6,663 nucleotides of DNA, from NCBI GenBank assembly GCA_030066245.1, contig JASJBY010000308.1:1-6663 (forward strand). The letters are read 5' to 3'. Numbering within the stretch: position 1 is the stretch's first letter; each line of letters opens with the position of its first letter. A program made the position numbers and the translations under genes. Source of the DNA: Gammaproteobacteria bacterium (lineage in GTDB: Bacteria; Pseudomonadota; Gammaproteobacteria; JAABTG01). Below, piece after piece: positions 1 to 6,066 of this stretch. Below the pieces are notes generated by a model. That model ran no database searches. It was given only the letters and a program-made list of their open reading frames with translations, and was not told the origin of the DNA.

Positions 1-470
1 ATCGGGATCTTCTGGCTCTCGACCAGGGTATTGAAGATGTCGATCATCGGCACGTCGGTGCGGATCATCTTAGTGGGCACGATCCGCTCGGCCGGATTCA
101 CGGTGGGACCGCCGATATCCACCTTCGGATCCATGGAAAGATCGGGCCCGGCATCTCTCGGTTCGCCCGTACCTGTGAACACGCGCCCGAGAATGTTTGG
201 TGAGTACGTCGTTTGCATCGGGTGACCCAGAAAGGTCACCGTGGCGGCCGTGGAAACGCCCTTGGTCCCGCTGAAGACCTGCAGCGAGACCACATCGCGG
301 ACGATGTTGATAACCTGGGCCAGCGACTTGCGGCCGTCCCGTTCCTCGACGATCGCCAAGTCGCCAAGGCGCGCGACTGCCTGTTTCCCTTCCCCGACTT
401 TCGGAACCTGGATCTGCAGGATGTCGCCGACGATCGCCAGAACCCTGGAATAGCGTACAAGCCTCTCCAT
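1..470 (-). CDS. atpB: V/A-type ATP synthase subunit B, N-terminal part (cut by window edge)
   Basis: This is the start of the regulatory, non-catalytic B subunit of a V/A-type ATPase, which alternates with subunit A in the cytoplasmic V1 head and couples ATP turnover to H+ or Na+ movement through the membrane sector. I translated 156 residues from an ATG at 470; the rest lies beyond position 1. The N-terminal beta-barrel is visible (residues 1 to about 75), followed by typical B-subunit blocks: VSLQVFSGTKGVST, VTFLGHPM, LGRVFTGTGEP, NPAERIVPTKMIRTDVPMID and FNTLVESQKIP. These match the archaeal and bacterial B family rather than the F-type beta subunit. An AGAGGG site lies 7 nt before the ATG, and an in-frame stop precedes it upstream, so the start is well supported. 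The gene before it is an MscS channel, not the usual subunit A. The C-terminal half cannot be judged here. The ntpB symbol is equally used. Confidence 0.93.
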   Translation of the reverse strand, partial: MERLVRYSRVLAIVGDILQIQVPKVGEGKQAVARLGDLAIVEERDGRKSLAQVINIVRDVVSLQVFSGTKGVSTAATVTFLGHPMQTTYSPNILGRVFTGTGEPRDAGPDLSMDPKVDIGGPTVNPAERIVPTKMIRTDVPMIDIFNTLVESQKIP

Positions 471-477
471 AGAACAA

Positions 478-483
478 CCCTCT
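478..483 (-). promoter_or_regulatory. Shine-Dalgarno site of the V-ATPase B gene
   Basis: AGAGGG on the minus strand, 7 nt before the ATG at 470. It fixes the start of the B subunit. Confidence 0.7.
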
Positions 484-649
484 GTCTGCGCGAGCTTCTT
501 ATCGCAATTCCGGAGCTGACCGCTGGCTCAGCTTTGACCGCGGGAAGGCCGGTGAAGGATGGGAGCCAAAGTACCACCTTGTTCGTCGCTTCCGCAAACG
601 CCGTCCGTTCCCAAATCGCGTATGATGCAGGCGAAGCGAGCCTCGCAGC

Positions 650-679
650 CAAGAATGCCGTGTTGCCGTGGGATTCTTG
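650..679 (-). terminator. Weak inverted repeat after the MscS gene
   Basis: CAAGAAT at 650-656 and ATTCTTG at 673-679 form a perfect 7-bp stem around a 16-nt loop, 13 nt past the MscS stop codon in the direction of transcription. No T-run follows, so it is at best a weak or factor-dependent terminator, or a spacer hairpin protecting the mRNA. The rest of the 471-691 gap shows no convincing promoter or gene. Confidence 0.2.
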
Positions 680-691
680 CAGGATTGTGAC

Positions 692-3256
692 TCACCGCCG
701 TTCACGGGCGGGCCGCTTTCCGTCGTCCTGTGGCAGCGGGCCGACGAACAACTCCACCGGCTCTGGTCGAGCAGACTCGCTGGCCGGGAACTGGTTGCCC
801 AGGACCGTCTGGGCGCCCAGGGCGGCGGCTTGGGCTAGAACCGCGCCGTGTGAGAAATCCTCGCCTTCCGATTCCCATCGCTGACCGACTGTGAGAGGGC
901 GTTTTTTGTCACCGGCCAGGTGCAGCGTCTGGGTCGGGAAGGCGAAGTCGATGCCTTCAGCCTTGAAGCGCTCCATGATCTGGACGTTGATCCAGTGAGC
1001 GTGCTCCAGATAGTCCCAATACTCGGGCGGGTGGAACCAGTAAACCATCAGGATGTTCAGTGAGTCAGAATTCAACTCGTTGAAGAACACCCGCGGCGGA
1101 TAATCGGGCTGATTGATGGCCTCGTTGGGGTGAGGTGGCTGCTCCGTTTCCCCGTCTGTGGCCGCGGGCTTTGCGAGCGCCCCTGGCGAATCGTTCGTCT
1201 CCGCATCCGTTGCCTCAGGCACGGACAGAATCTCCCGCACGATCTCGACCGCCCGGTTGACCTTCTCCGGCGGTGTGTCGTAGGTGATGGTAATGTTGGA
1301 GACGCGTCGTATGTGGGGCCGCCGTCCAATGTTCTCGACCTCCACACTGGCCATCTTCTCATTGGGAATCGTGGTCAGATGACCGTTCAAGAGCCGGATC
1401 TTGGTTGAGCGCAGACCGATGGACTCCACGTTGCCTACGTGCCCCATGACGCTGACGCGCTGGCCGATCTTGCAGGGTTTGTCCGCGAAGATCATGAAGC
1501 TGCCGATGATATTCTCGATGGTCGGTCGGGCCGCCAGGGCTAGGGCAAGGCCGCCGACGCCCAGACCCGCAAGCAGCGGCACGATGTGCACCCCGAGTTC
1601 CTGCAGACCTTCAAGGAGGACCCATGCGCCCGCCAGAAAGCCGAACAGGCGCGCGGCCAGCCGCAACAGACTGGCGTCTATGCCTTCCTCAGAAACATGG
1701 GGTGTTGCGATGACCGTCTCGGCCAGTACCTTGAACAGAACATAGACCAGCCAGGCCCCCAGCACGTAGAGAGCACCGTCGAGGATGTTTGTCACGACCA
1801 CCAACGTGTACCCCGTGATGTTGATGCCGCGATTGATGAAGTCGTCCACGAAAAACCAGCCCAACACGCCGAAGACGGGCACCAGGACTTTCAGCCATAC
1901 TTGAAACAGCGGGCGCACATGTCTTGAGAGCCTCCGGGTGACGAGAGAGGCGAGAACGCCGGCCGCGATGAAACCTAGCACGCTGAGGGCCAAACCCACC
2001 CACTGCCAGAGCGTCTGCTGCGCATACTCTGTGTAAAACAACGGCGGCAGGTCGTCGACCCAACGCGCTAACGGATGGGCGTCCGGGACCAGATAACCGG
2101 GCGTGGAGATAAAGTAGGTGTAGAACCCCTCGGTGGCCCTCGGGCGGTATGGCAGATCTTCCATGGTCTTGTAGAACGATTCCGCGCGGCCAACAGTGTC
2201 GGCACTGAACAGAAACTCGCCCCTGCGCGGACCTTCGGTGACTTCGACAATCGCGATCTCCGTATTCGGGAAGTACCACCTGAACGGCTCCGGCGTGATC
2301 AACAACACGTCCTTGTTGGCTCGCTTCCACGCCCGAACCGCCTCCGCGTCGGGAATCGCATCCAGGTAGGTTCCCGGGACGCGGTCCAACACCTCCTTCA
2401 GCTGAAGTGCGATCTCCGTGCCGATGTCATCCCGGATGGCTTTGGGGATTTCGCTCAGATCGAGCGTCTTCATGGCGCGCTGGAGCAAAATACTGGCCTC
2501 TTGCTCGACCGCGATGCCCTCTTGCCTGGACATCGTGGGTGGATCGGCTTTGAACGCGGCATCCGCGTTCATGATCATCCGGTAAGCGCGTTCGAGAGTC
2601 TCCCGAAAGCCGAAGAAAGTCGAACGTGGATCTGAGGTGTCAATCGGCCTCAGGCGGTAGCGCACGCCCGCGGTGGACTCTCCGGACAACCCTTCTTCTT
2701 CCAAAAAATCTTCATAGACACCCTCGGTGGCACCGGGCTGGTAGGGCAGGTGCTTGGCATTGAGGTAAATCTCTTCGAGATCGGCCACGAGCCGTGCTTT
2801 GAAGAGAAACTCACCTTCCCGCGGCCCTTCCTGCACCTGGGCGATGGTGATTCCAGTATCGGGAATGGTCCAACTGGTAATGCCCTGGTCGGCGACTTCC
2901 TGGTCACCGGGGATCTGGTCATCTGGCGGCAACGGGATGCGATCCAGGATCTCTTTGAGCAGCAGAACGTGCTGCGCCTGGGTGGCCATGAGATGGTTAT
3001 CCACTACCTCGCCGAAATCGAGCGTTTTAACAGTGCGGTTTTGGCGCTTGGCGATGAGGTCCAGAGGGGCGCCCGAGCGCCAAAGCTGGATGCCTTGGTT
3101 CGCATTGGTCAGAAAACTGGTGAGCGTATCCCGCGGGCTTGAGGTGTCGGCCGGACGCAAGGGGAAGGGGTCATAGGCAGCAGGCTGCGTCAACCCCGGA
3201 GACGGCAGCACCAGGGCCAGGAGAAGCGTCAGCACTTTCATCACGCTGGTTCTCAT
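692..3256 (-). CDS. MscS-family mechanosensitive channel with duplicated N-terminal domain
   Basis: A large MscS-type channel of the inner membrane, expected to open under membrane tension and release solutes on hypo-osmotic shock. It has 854 residues from the ATG at 3256, far longer than minimal MscS (about 290). Order: signal peptide (residues 1 to about 25, ending near GLTQPA); two related soluble domains (about 38-186 and 207-383), presumably periplasmic; hydrophobic helices near 413-437, 454-472, 482-512 and 534-556; the pore helix TM3 and following amphipathic helix (about 559-598), with GLGVGGLALALAA, then ENIIGSFMIFADKP; then the beta and alpha/beta vestibule domains to about 780 and a polar tail. 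A Pro/Glu/Asp-rich stretch (about 678-718) splits the vestibule domain. Start choice: AGGGG lies 8 nt before the ATG at 3256; an in-frame GTG at 3262 and an ATG at 3241 are alternatives. The family is certain; the gating stimulus is inferred. Confidence 0.93.
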   Translation of the reverse strand: MRTSVMKVLTLLLALVLPSPGLTQPAAYDPFPLRPADTSSPRDTLTSFLTNANQGIQLWRSGAPLDLIAKRQNRTVKTLDFGEVVDNHLMATQAQHVLLLKEILDRIPLPPDDQIPGDQEVADQGITSWTIPDTGITIAQVQEGPREGEFLFKARLVADLEEIYLNAKHLPYQPGATEGVYEDFLEEEGLSGESTAGVRYRLRPIDTSDPRSTFFGFRETLERAYRMIMNADAAFKADPPTMSRQEGIAVEQEASILLQRAMKTLDLSEIPKAIRDDIGTEIALQLKEVLDRVPGTYLDAIPDAEAVRAWKRANKDVLLITPEPFRWYFPNTEIAIVEVTEGPRRGEFLFSADTVGRAESFYKTMEDLPYRPRATEGFYTYFISTPGYLVPDAHPLARWVDDLPPLFYTEYAQQTLWQWVGLALSVLGFIAAGVLASLVTRRLSRHVRPLFQVWLKVLVPVFGVLGWFFVDDFINRGINITGYTLVVVTNILDGALYVLGAWLVYVLFKVLAETVIATPHVSEEGIDASLLRLAARLFGFLAGAWVLLEGLQELGVHIVPLLAGLGVGGLALALAARPTIENIIGSFMIFADKPCKIGQRVSVMGHVGNVESIGLRSTKIRLLNGHLTTIPNEKMASVEVENIGRRPHIRRVSNITITYDTPPEKVNRAVEIVREILSVPEATDAETNDSPGALAKPAATDGETEQPPHPNEAINQPDYPPRVFFNELNSDSLNILMVYWFHPPEYWDYLEHAHWINVQIMERFKAEGIDFAFPTQTLHLAGDKKRPLTVGQRWESEGEDFSHGAVLAQAAALGAQTVLGNQFPASESARPEPVELFVGPLPQDDGKRPARERR
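2108..3145 (-). repeat. Tandem duplication of the extracytoplasmic domain in the MscS gene
   Basis: Two copies of a domain of roughly 150-177 residues, encoded at about 2699-3145 (copy 1) and 2108-2638 (copy 2). Aligned anchors, copy 1 versus copy 2: DTSSPRDTL / DTSDPRSTF; KTLDFGEV / KTLDLSEI; LKEILDRIP / LKEVLDRVP; WTIPDTGITIAQV / WYFPNTEIAIVEV; EGPREGEFLF / EGPRRGEFLF; LPYQPGATEGVYEDF / LPYRPRATEGFYTYF. Between the anchors the copies have diverged, so this is an old protein-level duplication and not a recent DNA repeat. I do not know a named domain for it. Confidence 0.85.
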
Positions 3257-3264
3257 TACCACTA

Positions 3265-3269
3265 CCCCT
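3265..3269 (-). promoter_or_regulatory. Shine-Dalgarno site of the MscS gene
   Basis: AGGGG on the minus strand, 8 nt before the ATG at 3256 and only 2 nt before the GTG at 3262. This favours the ATG. A second G-run, about 9 nt before the GTG, keeps that alternative open. Confidence 0.55.
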
Positions 3270-3732
3270 ATCCCCCTACCGAGCGCCCTGCCTTAACACA
3301 TCCGACGGCAGTCGACACTCCGGGATTCTCGAGGACCGCTTCAATCTGAGAGGCACGCACATGGTTCCTCAGACCGATAAAGTCCGGTTCCTCCAATGTG
3401 CAGAAGCCTTTCTCCTTTTCTCAGATCCGGAGCCTATTGGACACGCTGAAGACCCCAGAGGCAAGCGATAGCAGGCAGCGGGCACGGGGGCAGCGAGGTG
3501 TGTAGGGGCACAGCAGGACAGGTACTCGCCGCCGGGAGGCGGATGGTCGGACGCGGTCGGTTAGCGTGGTAAGCTCCCTCTAGCCCGGATTTCTCAGTGC
3601 GCCGGGCCCAGCTGCGGCCATCGCGCTGGCCAGTAGTCGGTGACGTACTGCGTTGGGTCAACCGGCGGGCACCACCAGCATTTGGAGCGGGGATGCCGCC
3701 GGGGCTCTGACTCAGCAAAAAATGACAATTGT
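3270..3732. other. Divergent intergenic region without a convincing gene
   Basis: About 460 bp between the leftward MscS gene and the rightward RCK channel gene, so promoters for both should lie here. I could not find a -35/-10 pair good enough to annotate. Contents seen: an 8-bp direct repeat GGTTCCTC at 3363-3370 and 3386-3393; a small stem CCGCC/GGCGG at 3529-3542; and the hairpin repeat at 3580-3611. A 36-codon frame (3361-3471, plus strand) has an AGAGG 7 nt before its ATG but no recognisable product. Longer frames across this stretch run antisense into the neighbouring genes and are not believable. Confidence 0.5.
3580..3611. repeat. Dispersed hairpin repeat, copy 1
   Basis: The core CTAGCCCGGATTTCTCA at 3580-3596 matches 16 of 17 bases of a second site at 6515-6531 in the same orientation, and weaker similarity continues to a shared CCCAG at 3607-3611. 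GCCCGG (3583-3588) pairs perfectly with CCGGGC (3602-3607) around a 13-nt loop carrying ATTTCTCA. It could be the end of an insertion sequence or of a small non-autonomous element; no transposase gene is present, so the family is unknown. Confidence 0.6.
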
Positions 3733-3735
3733 GGA

Positions 3736-3740
3736 GGAGG
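3736..3740 (+). promoter_or_regulatory. Shine-Dalgarno site of the RCK channel gene
   Basis: GGAGG within a longer GGAGGAGG run (3733-3740), 6 nt before the ATG at 3747. It selects this ATG over the in-frame TTG at 3729, which would start before the ribosome binding site. Confidence 0.8.
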
Positions 3741-3746
3741 TTTGAG

Positions 3747-5687
3747 ATGCGACGGCCCATAGCGTGGATTCGATTCATGTTCGAACGTACGTTGCTGCGG
3801 GGGCTTCAATACCGCCTCATGCTCGCCGTTGCCGTGGTCGCCACGGTCGCCGTCGGCGGCGGGGCCCTGGTCGTGCTGTTCGACCCGAGCATCTCCCAGT
3901 GGGACGAGGGCGTGTGGTGGGCCTTCCTGCGGCTGACCGATCCGGGATACCTCGGCGACGACGAGGGACTCGTGCGGCGCTTCGTCTCCACCGTGGTGAC
4001 CGTGCTCGGCTATCTGCTGTTCCTTGGCCTGTTCATCGCGATTCTCACTCAATGGCTGGAGTACACCATCTCGAAGGTGGAATCCGGGGCGACGCCGGTG
4101 GTGCTCTCCAACCACGTAATCGTTCTCGGCTGGACCCATCGCACGCCCACGATCGTCTCCGAGCTGCTTCGCACCGGGCCCAGGGCCCAGCGCTTCCTGG
4201 AGCGGCACGGCGCGCGCACGCTGCGCGTGGTGGTCCTCGCCGAGCACGTCGACGGCGAGCTGATTCGCGAGCTGCGCGAGCGACTGGGCGATGTCTGGAA
4301 CGACCGGCAGGTGCTGCTTCGATCCGGAAACCCGCTGCGGGTCGAGGACCTGGAGCGGGTCGCCTTCCGTGATGCCGCGGTGCTTATCCTTCCCGGCGCT
4401 GGCTTCGCGGTGCGAAACCCCGAGTACGTCGACGCCGAGACCGTGAAGACGCTTATGTCAGTTTCTAAGGCTGCACGCGGATCGGGCACCAAGCCCCCGC
4501 TCGCGGTGGTCGAGCTGTACGACGGGCGTCGGGCCGCCGTGGCGCGCCGCGTCTACGGGGGAGACTGTGAGATCGTCGTAGCCGACGAGATCGTCAGCCG
4601 AATCATCGCCCAGAGCGTGAGAAACCACGGGCTGTGCGGCGTGTTCACCGAGCTGTTCACGCTCAATCACGGCAACGCCGTGTACCTCCAGCCGCTCGAC
4701 GGGGCGGCCGGCACCAAGTTCGGTGACCTCCGTGGCAGATACGCCAAAGCAATCCTTTTGGGCACCGTCCGGCCGGACGAGCGCCGACCCACCCTCAGTC
4801 CGGATCCGGAGACCGTTCTCGCGGCTGATGACCTCCTGGTCTTCATTGCACGCAGCTCCAAAGACTGCGCGCACCACGCTGCGTCGCGCCCAGCGGCGTT
4901 AACTCCAATCGAGCCACCGACACGCGCGGAGTCCGGGCGCCGCCGCGTGCTGATTCTCGGCTGGAGCCGCAGGGTGCCGGCACTGCTTTGGGAGCTCGAG
5001 CGCCATGGAAGAGACCTGTTCGAGGTGGACATCGTCTCGAGCACGCCCATCGAAGAGCGTGAGGAAATGTTATCGCGCTATGGACGTGAAGTGTCGAACG
5101 ACCGCGTGCGACAGGTCCAGGCGGGCTATACGTTGCCTGGCGTACTCAATCGGCTCGAGCCGCAGAGCTATGACAACATCGTGCTGCTGGCGAGCGAGCG
5201 GCTCCGCGAGGAGGAGCAGGCAGACGCGATCACTGTTTTCACCTACCAGTTGCTGCAGGGGCTGCTTCCGGAGAAGGGTCCGCGTCCGGCACTGTTCGTC
5301 GAGCTTCTGGCAGAGGAGAATCAGGCCCTGTTAGAGCAGGAGCAGGACGACCTAATCGTGAGCCCCTCACTGGTAAGTTATCTGCTCTCTCAGGTGTCCT
5401 TGCGCCGAGAGCTGGCCACTATATTCGCTGAGCTCTCCCGCCCACGAGGTGCGCAGGTTCTCCTGGAATCTGCACAAGATTACCTGGCCATGGACAAACC
5501 GCAGCGCTTCGAAGATGTCGAACGCGCGGCCGCCGCGCGTGGCGAGATTGCCCTCGGCGTGCAGCACGCCGAGGGCGCGGGCGGGAAGCTCGCCCTGAAT
5601 CCGGACCGGACCGCGCAGTGGACCCCGGCGGCGGGTGACCAGGTCGTGGTGCTGGTGTCGGCCGCGAGAGGAGACAGTGAGAATTGA
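3747..5687 (+). CDS. CASTOR/POLLUX-type ion channel with two RCK (TrkA-N-like) domains
   Basis: A 646-residue inner-membrane channel. It has a short basic N-terminus, helix 1 at about residues 24-46, a pore loop at about 52-70 (WWAFLRLTDPGYLG, with TDPG at the probable selectivity filter), helix 2 at about 79-103, then two large cytoplasmic nucleotide-binding modules. RCK1 starts at NHVIVLGWTHRTPTIVSEL (about 122) and RCK2 at RRRVLILGWSRRVPALLWEL (about 398). The paired GW(S/T)xRxP motifs and the filter differ from the TVGYG filter of classical K+ channels and fit the CASTOR/POLLUX-related family, whose plant members are cation channels of the nuclear envelope and whose bacterial members are poorly characterised. 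Cation conduction gated by a ligand on the RCK ring is inferred from the fold. The ATG at 3747 has a strong ribosome binding site; TTG at 3729 is rejected. No partner gene overlaps it. The stop codon abuts a convergent gene remnant. Confidence 0.88.
   Translation: MRRPIAWIRFMFERTLLRGLQYRLMLAVAVVATVAVGGGALVVLFDPSISQWDEGVWWAFLRLTDPGYLGDDEGLVRRFVSTVVTVLGYLLFLGLFIAILTQWLEYTISKVESGATPVVLSNHVIVLGWTHRTPTIVSELLRTGPRAQRFLERHGARTLRVVVLAEHVDGELIRELRERLGDVWNDRQVLLRSGNPLRVEDLERVAFRDAAVLILPGAGFAVRNPEYVDAETVKTLMSVSKAARGSGTKPPLAVVELYDGRRAAVARRVYGGDCEIVVADEIVSRIIAQSVRNHGLCGVFTELFTLNHGNAVYLQPLDGAAGTKFGDLRGRYAKAILLGTVRPDERRPTLSPDPETVLAADDLLVFIARSSKDCAHHAASRPAALTPIEPPTRAESGRRRVLILGWSRRVPALLWELERHGRDLFEVDIVSSTPIEEREEMLSRYGREVSNDRVRQVQAGYTLPGVLNRLEPQSYDNIVLLASERLREEEQADAITVFTYQLLQGLLPEKGPRPALFVELLAEENQALLEQEQDDLIVSPSLVSYLLSQVSLRRELATIFAELSRPRGAQVLLESAQDYLAMDKPQRFEDVERAAAARGEIALGVQHAEGAGGKLALNPDRTAQWTPAAGDQVVVLVSAARGDSEN
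5522..5576. other. Two consecutive perfect hairpins inside the 3' end of the channel gene
   Basis: Hairpin A, 5522-5540: ACGCGCGG, loop CCG, CCGCGCGT (8 bp). Hairpin B, 5550-5576: GCCCTCGGCGTG, loop CAG, CACGCCGAGGGC (12 bp). Nine bases separate them. Both are perfect and very GC-rich, and lie 110-170 nt before the stop codon. The reading frame runs through them, coding for an Ala/Arg/Glu/Gly-rich stretch of RCK2. No T-run follows, so they do not look like an intrinsic terminator. Confidence 0.7.
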
Positions 5688-5917
5688 TCACAAGGGCCGT
5701 CTATCCCGACCGAATAGAGAACGCGCTTCCTGAGCATCGTCAGTGACTTCGAATATCGCTGCGCCGACGACGAACAGCCCACCCATCATCATGATCACCG
5801 GGTCGCCGAAGCCGGCCAGCTCCTCGCGCAGGGTGAGGATCCCGCTCCGCGCTAGCACAACCAGAACGGCTACCTGTTGGTACGTACGCGGCCGCTCGCG
5901 AACAGGACGACAGCTTG
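5688..5917 (-). pseudogene. Frameshifted remnant of an SLC13-type anion permease
   Basis: The minus strand encodes a piece resembling the N-terminal part of SLC13 (DASS, divalent anion:Na+ symporter-like) permeases, which import sulfate or dicarboxylates. One frame (about 5690-5888) reads YQQVAVLVVLARSGILTL, then REELAGFGDPVIMMM, then GGLFVVGAAIFE. This fits the family pattern of a helix ending in G-hydrophobic-L-(S/T), then E-x-A/L-AGF-x-DP, then a second helix with LFVVG. Just upstream, the family-like AVVLFASGRVRT (about 5880-5914) is in another frame, so an indel near 5880-5890 breaks the gene. The piece ends at a TGA at 5688-5690, directly abutting the channel gene's TGA. Only about 70 of the usual 400-600 residues remain; the start and everything after the second helix are missing. 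The family assignment is from memory of the motif and has moderate certainty. Confidence 0.55.
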
Positions 5918-5985
5918 ACCCGGGTAGCGCTGTTCGTCAAACCACCCGAGTAGAAAATCCAGGGAGAGGAGGCTACGAGAAATTT

Positions 5986-6066
5986 ATGAGTCTAAACGGT
6001 GTCGCAATCCAGTACTTCATTACGCCGCGCGACAGTCTCGGGCGATCCCAGGCGCGGAAGTCATAG
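5986..6066 (+). CDS. Possible 26-codon leader ORF before the PsiE-family gene
   Basis: The ATG at 5986 opens a 26-residue frame (starts MSLNGVAIQYF, ends QARKS) whose TAG overlaps the GTG of the next gene as TAGTG, the arrangement seen in translationally coupled pairs. A strong AGGAGG (5967-5972) precedes it but is 13 nt away, longer than optimal. The peptide has no recognisable motif. It may be a real coupled leader, or a chance frame in a decayed stretch. Confidence 0.25.
   Translation: MSLNGVAIQYFITPRDSLGRSQARKS
6056..6060 (+). promoter_or_regulatory. Probable ribosome binding site of the PsiE-family gene
   Basis: GGAAG, 5 nt before the GTG at 6066. It is modest in strength but the only candidate at a workable distance, and supports the GTG start. 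Confidence 0.5.

Noticed and set aside
70..477. 135-codon minus-strand frame over the V-ATPase B gene
   Set aside because: It is a shifted frame of the recognised B subunit and gives an Arg/Gly-rich sequence without family motifs.
213..884. 223-codon plus-strand frame across the gap between the B gene and the MscS gene
   Set aside because: It runs antisense to two well-supported genes and its product has low-complexity Arg/Ser/Ala composition typical of GC-rich shadows.
2075..2635. 186-codon plus-strand frame inside the MscS gene
   Set aside because: Antisense to a clear coding region with a conserved internal duplication; no recognisable motif.
3529..3542. CCGCC/GGCGG stem in the intergenic region as a terminator
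   Set aside because: The stem is only 5 bp, has no T-run, and lies upstream of genes that diverge from this region.
3594..4247. 217-codon minus-strand frame ending next to the first hairpin repeat, with a Trp/Cys/Pro-rich C-terminus
   Set aside because: Considered as a transposase remnant because it ends at the repeat, but most of it is antisense to the RCK channel and I recognise no transposase motif.
5743..6066. 107-codon plus-strand frame between the channel and PsiE genes
   Set aside because: Its first part is antisense to the SLC13 remnant and is Ser/Thr/Arg-rich; only the last 26 codons have any plausible start context.
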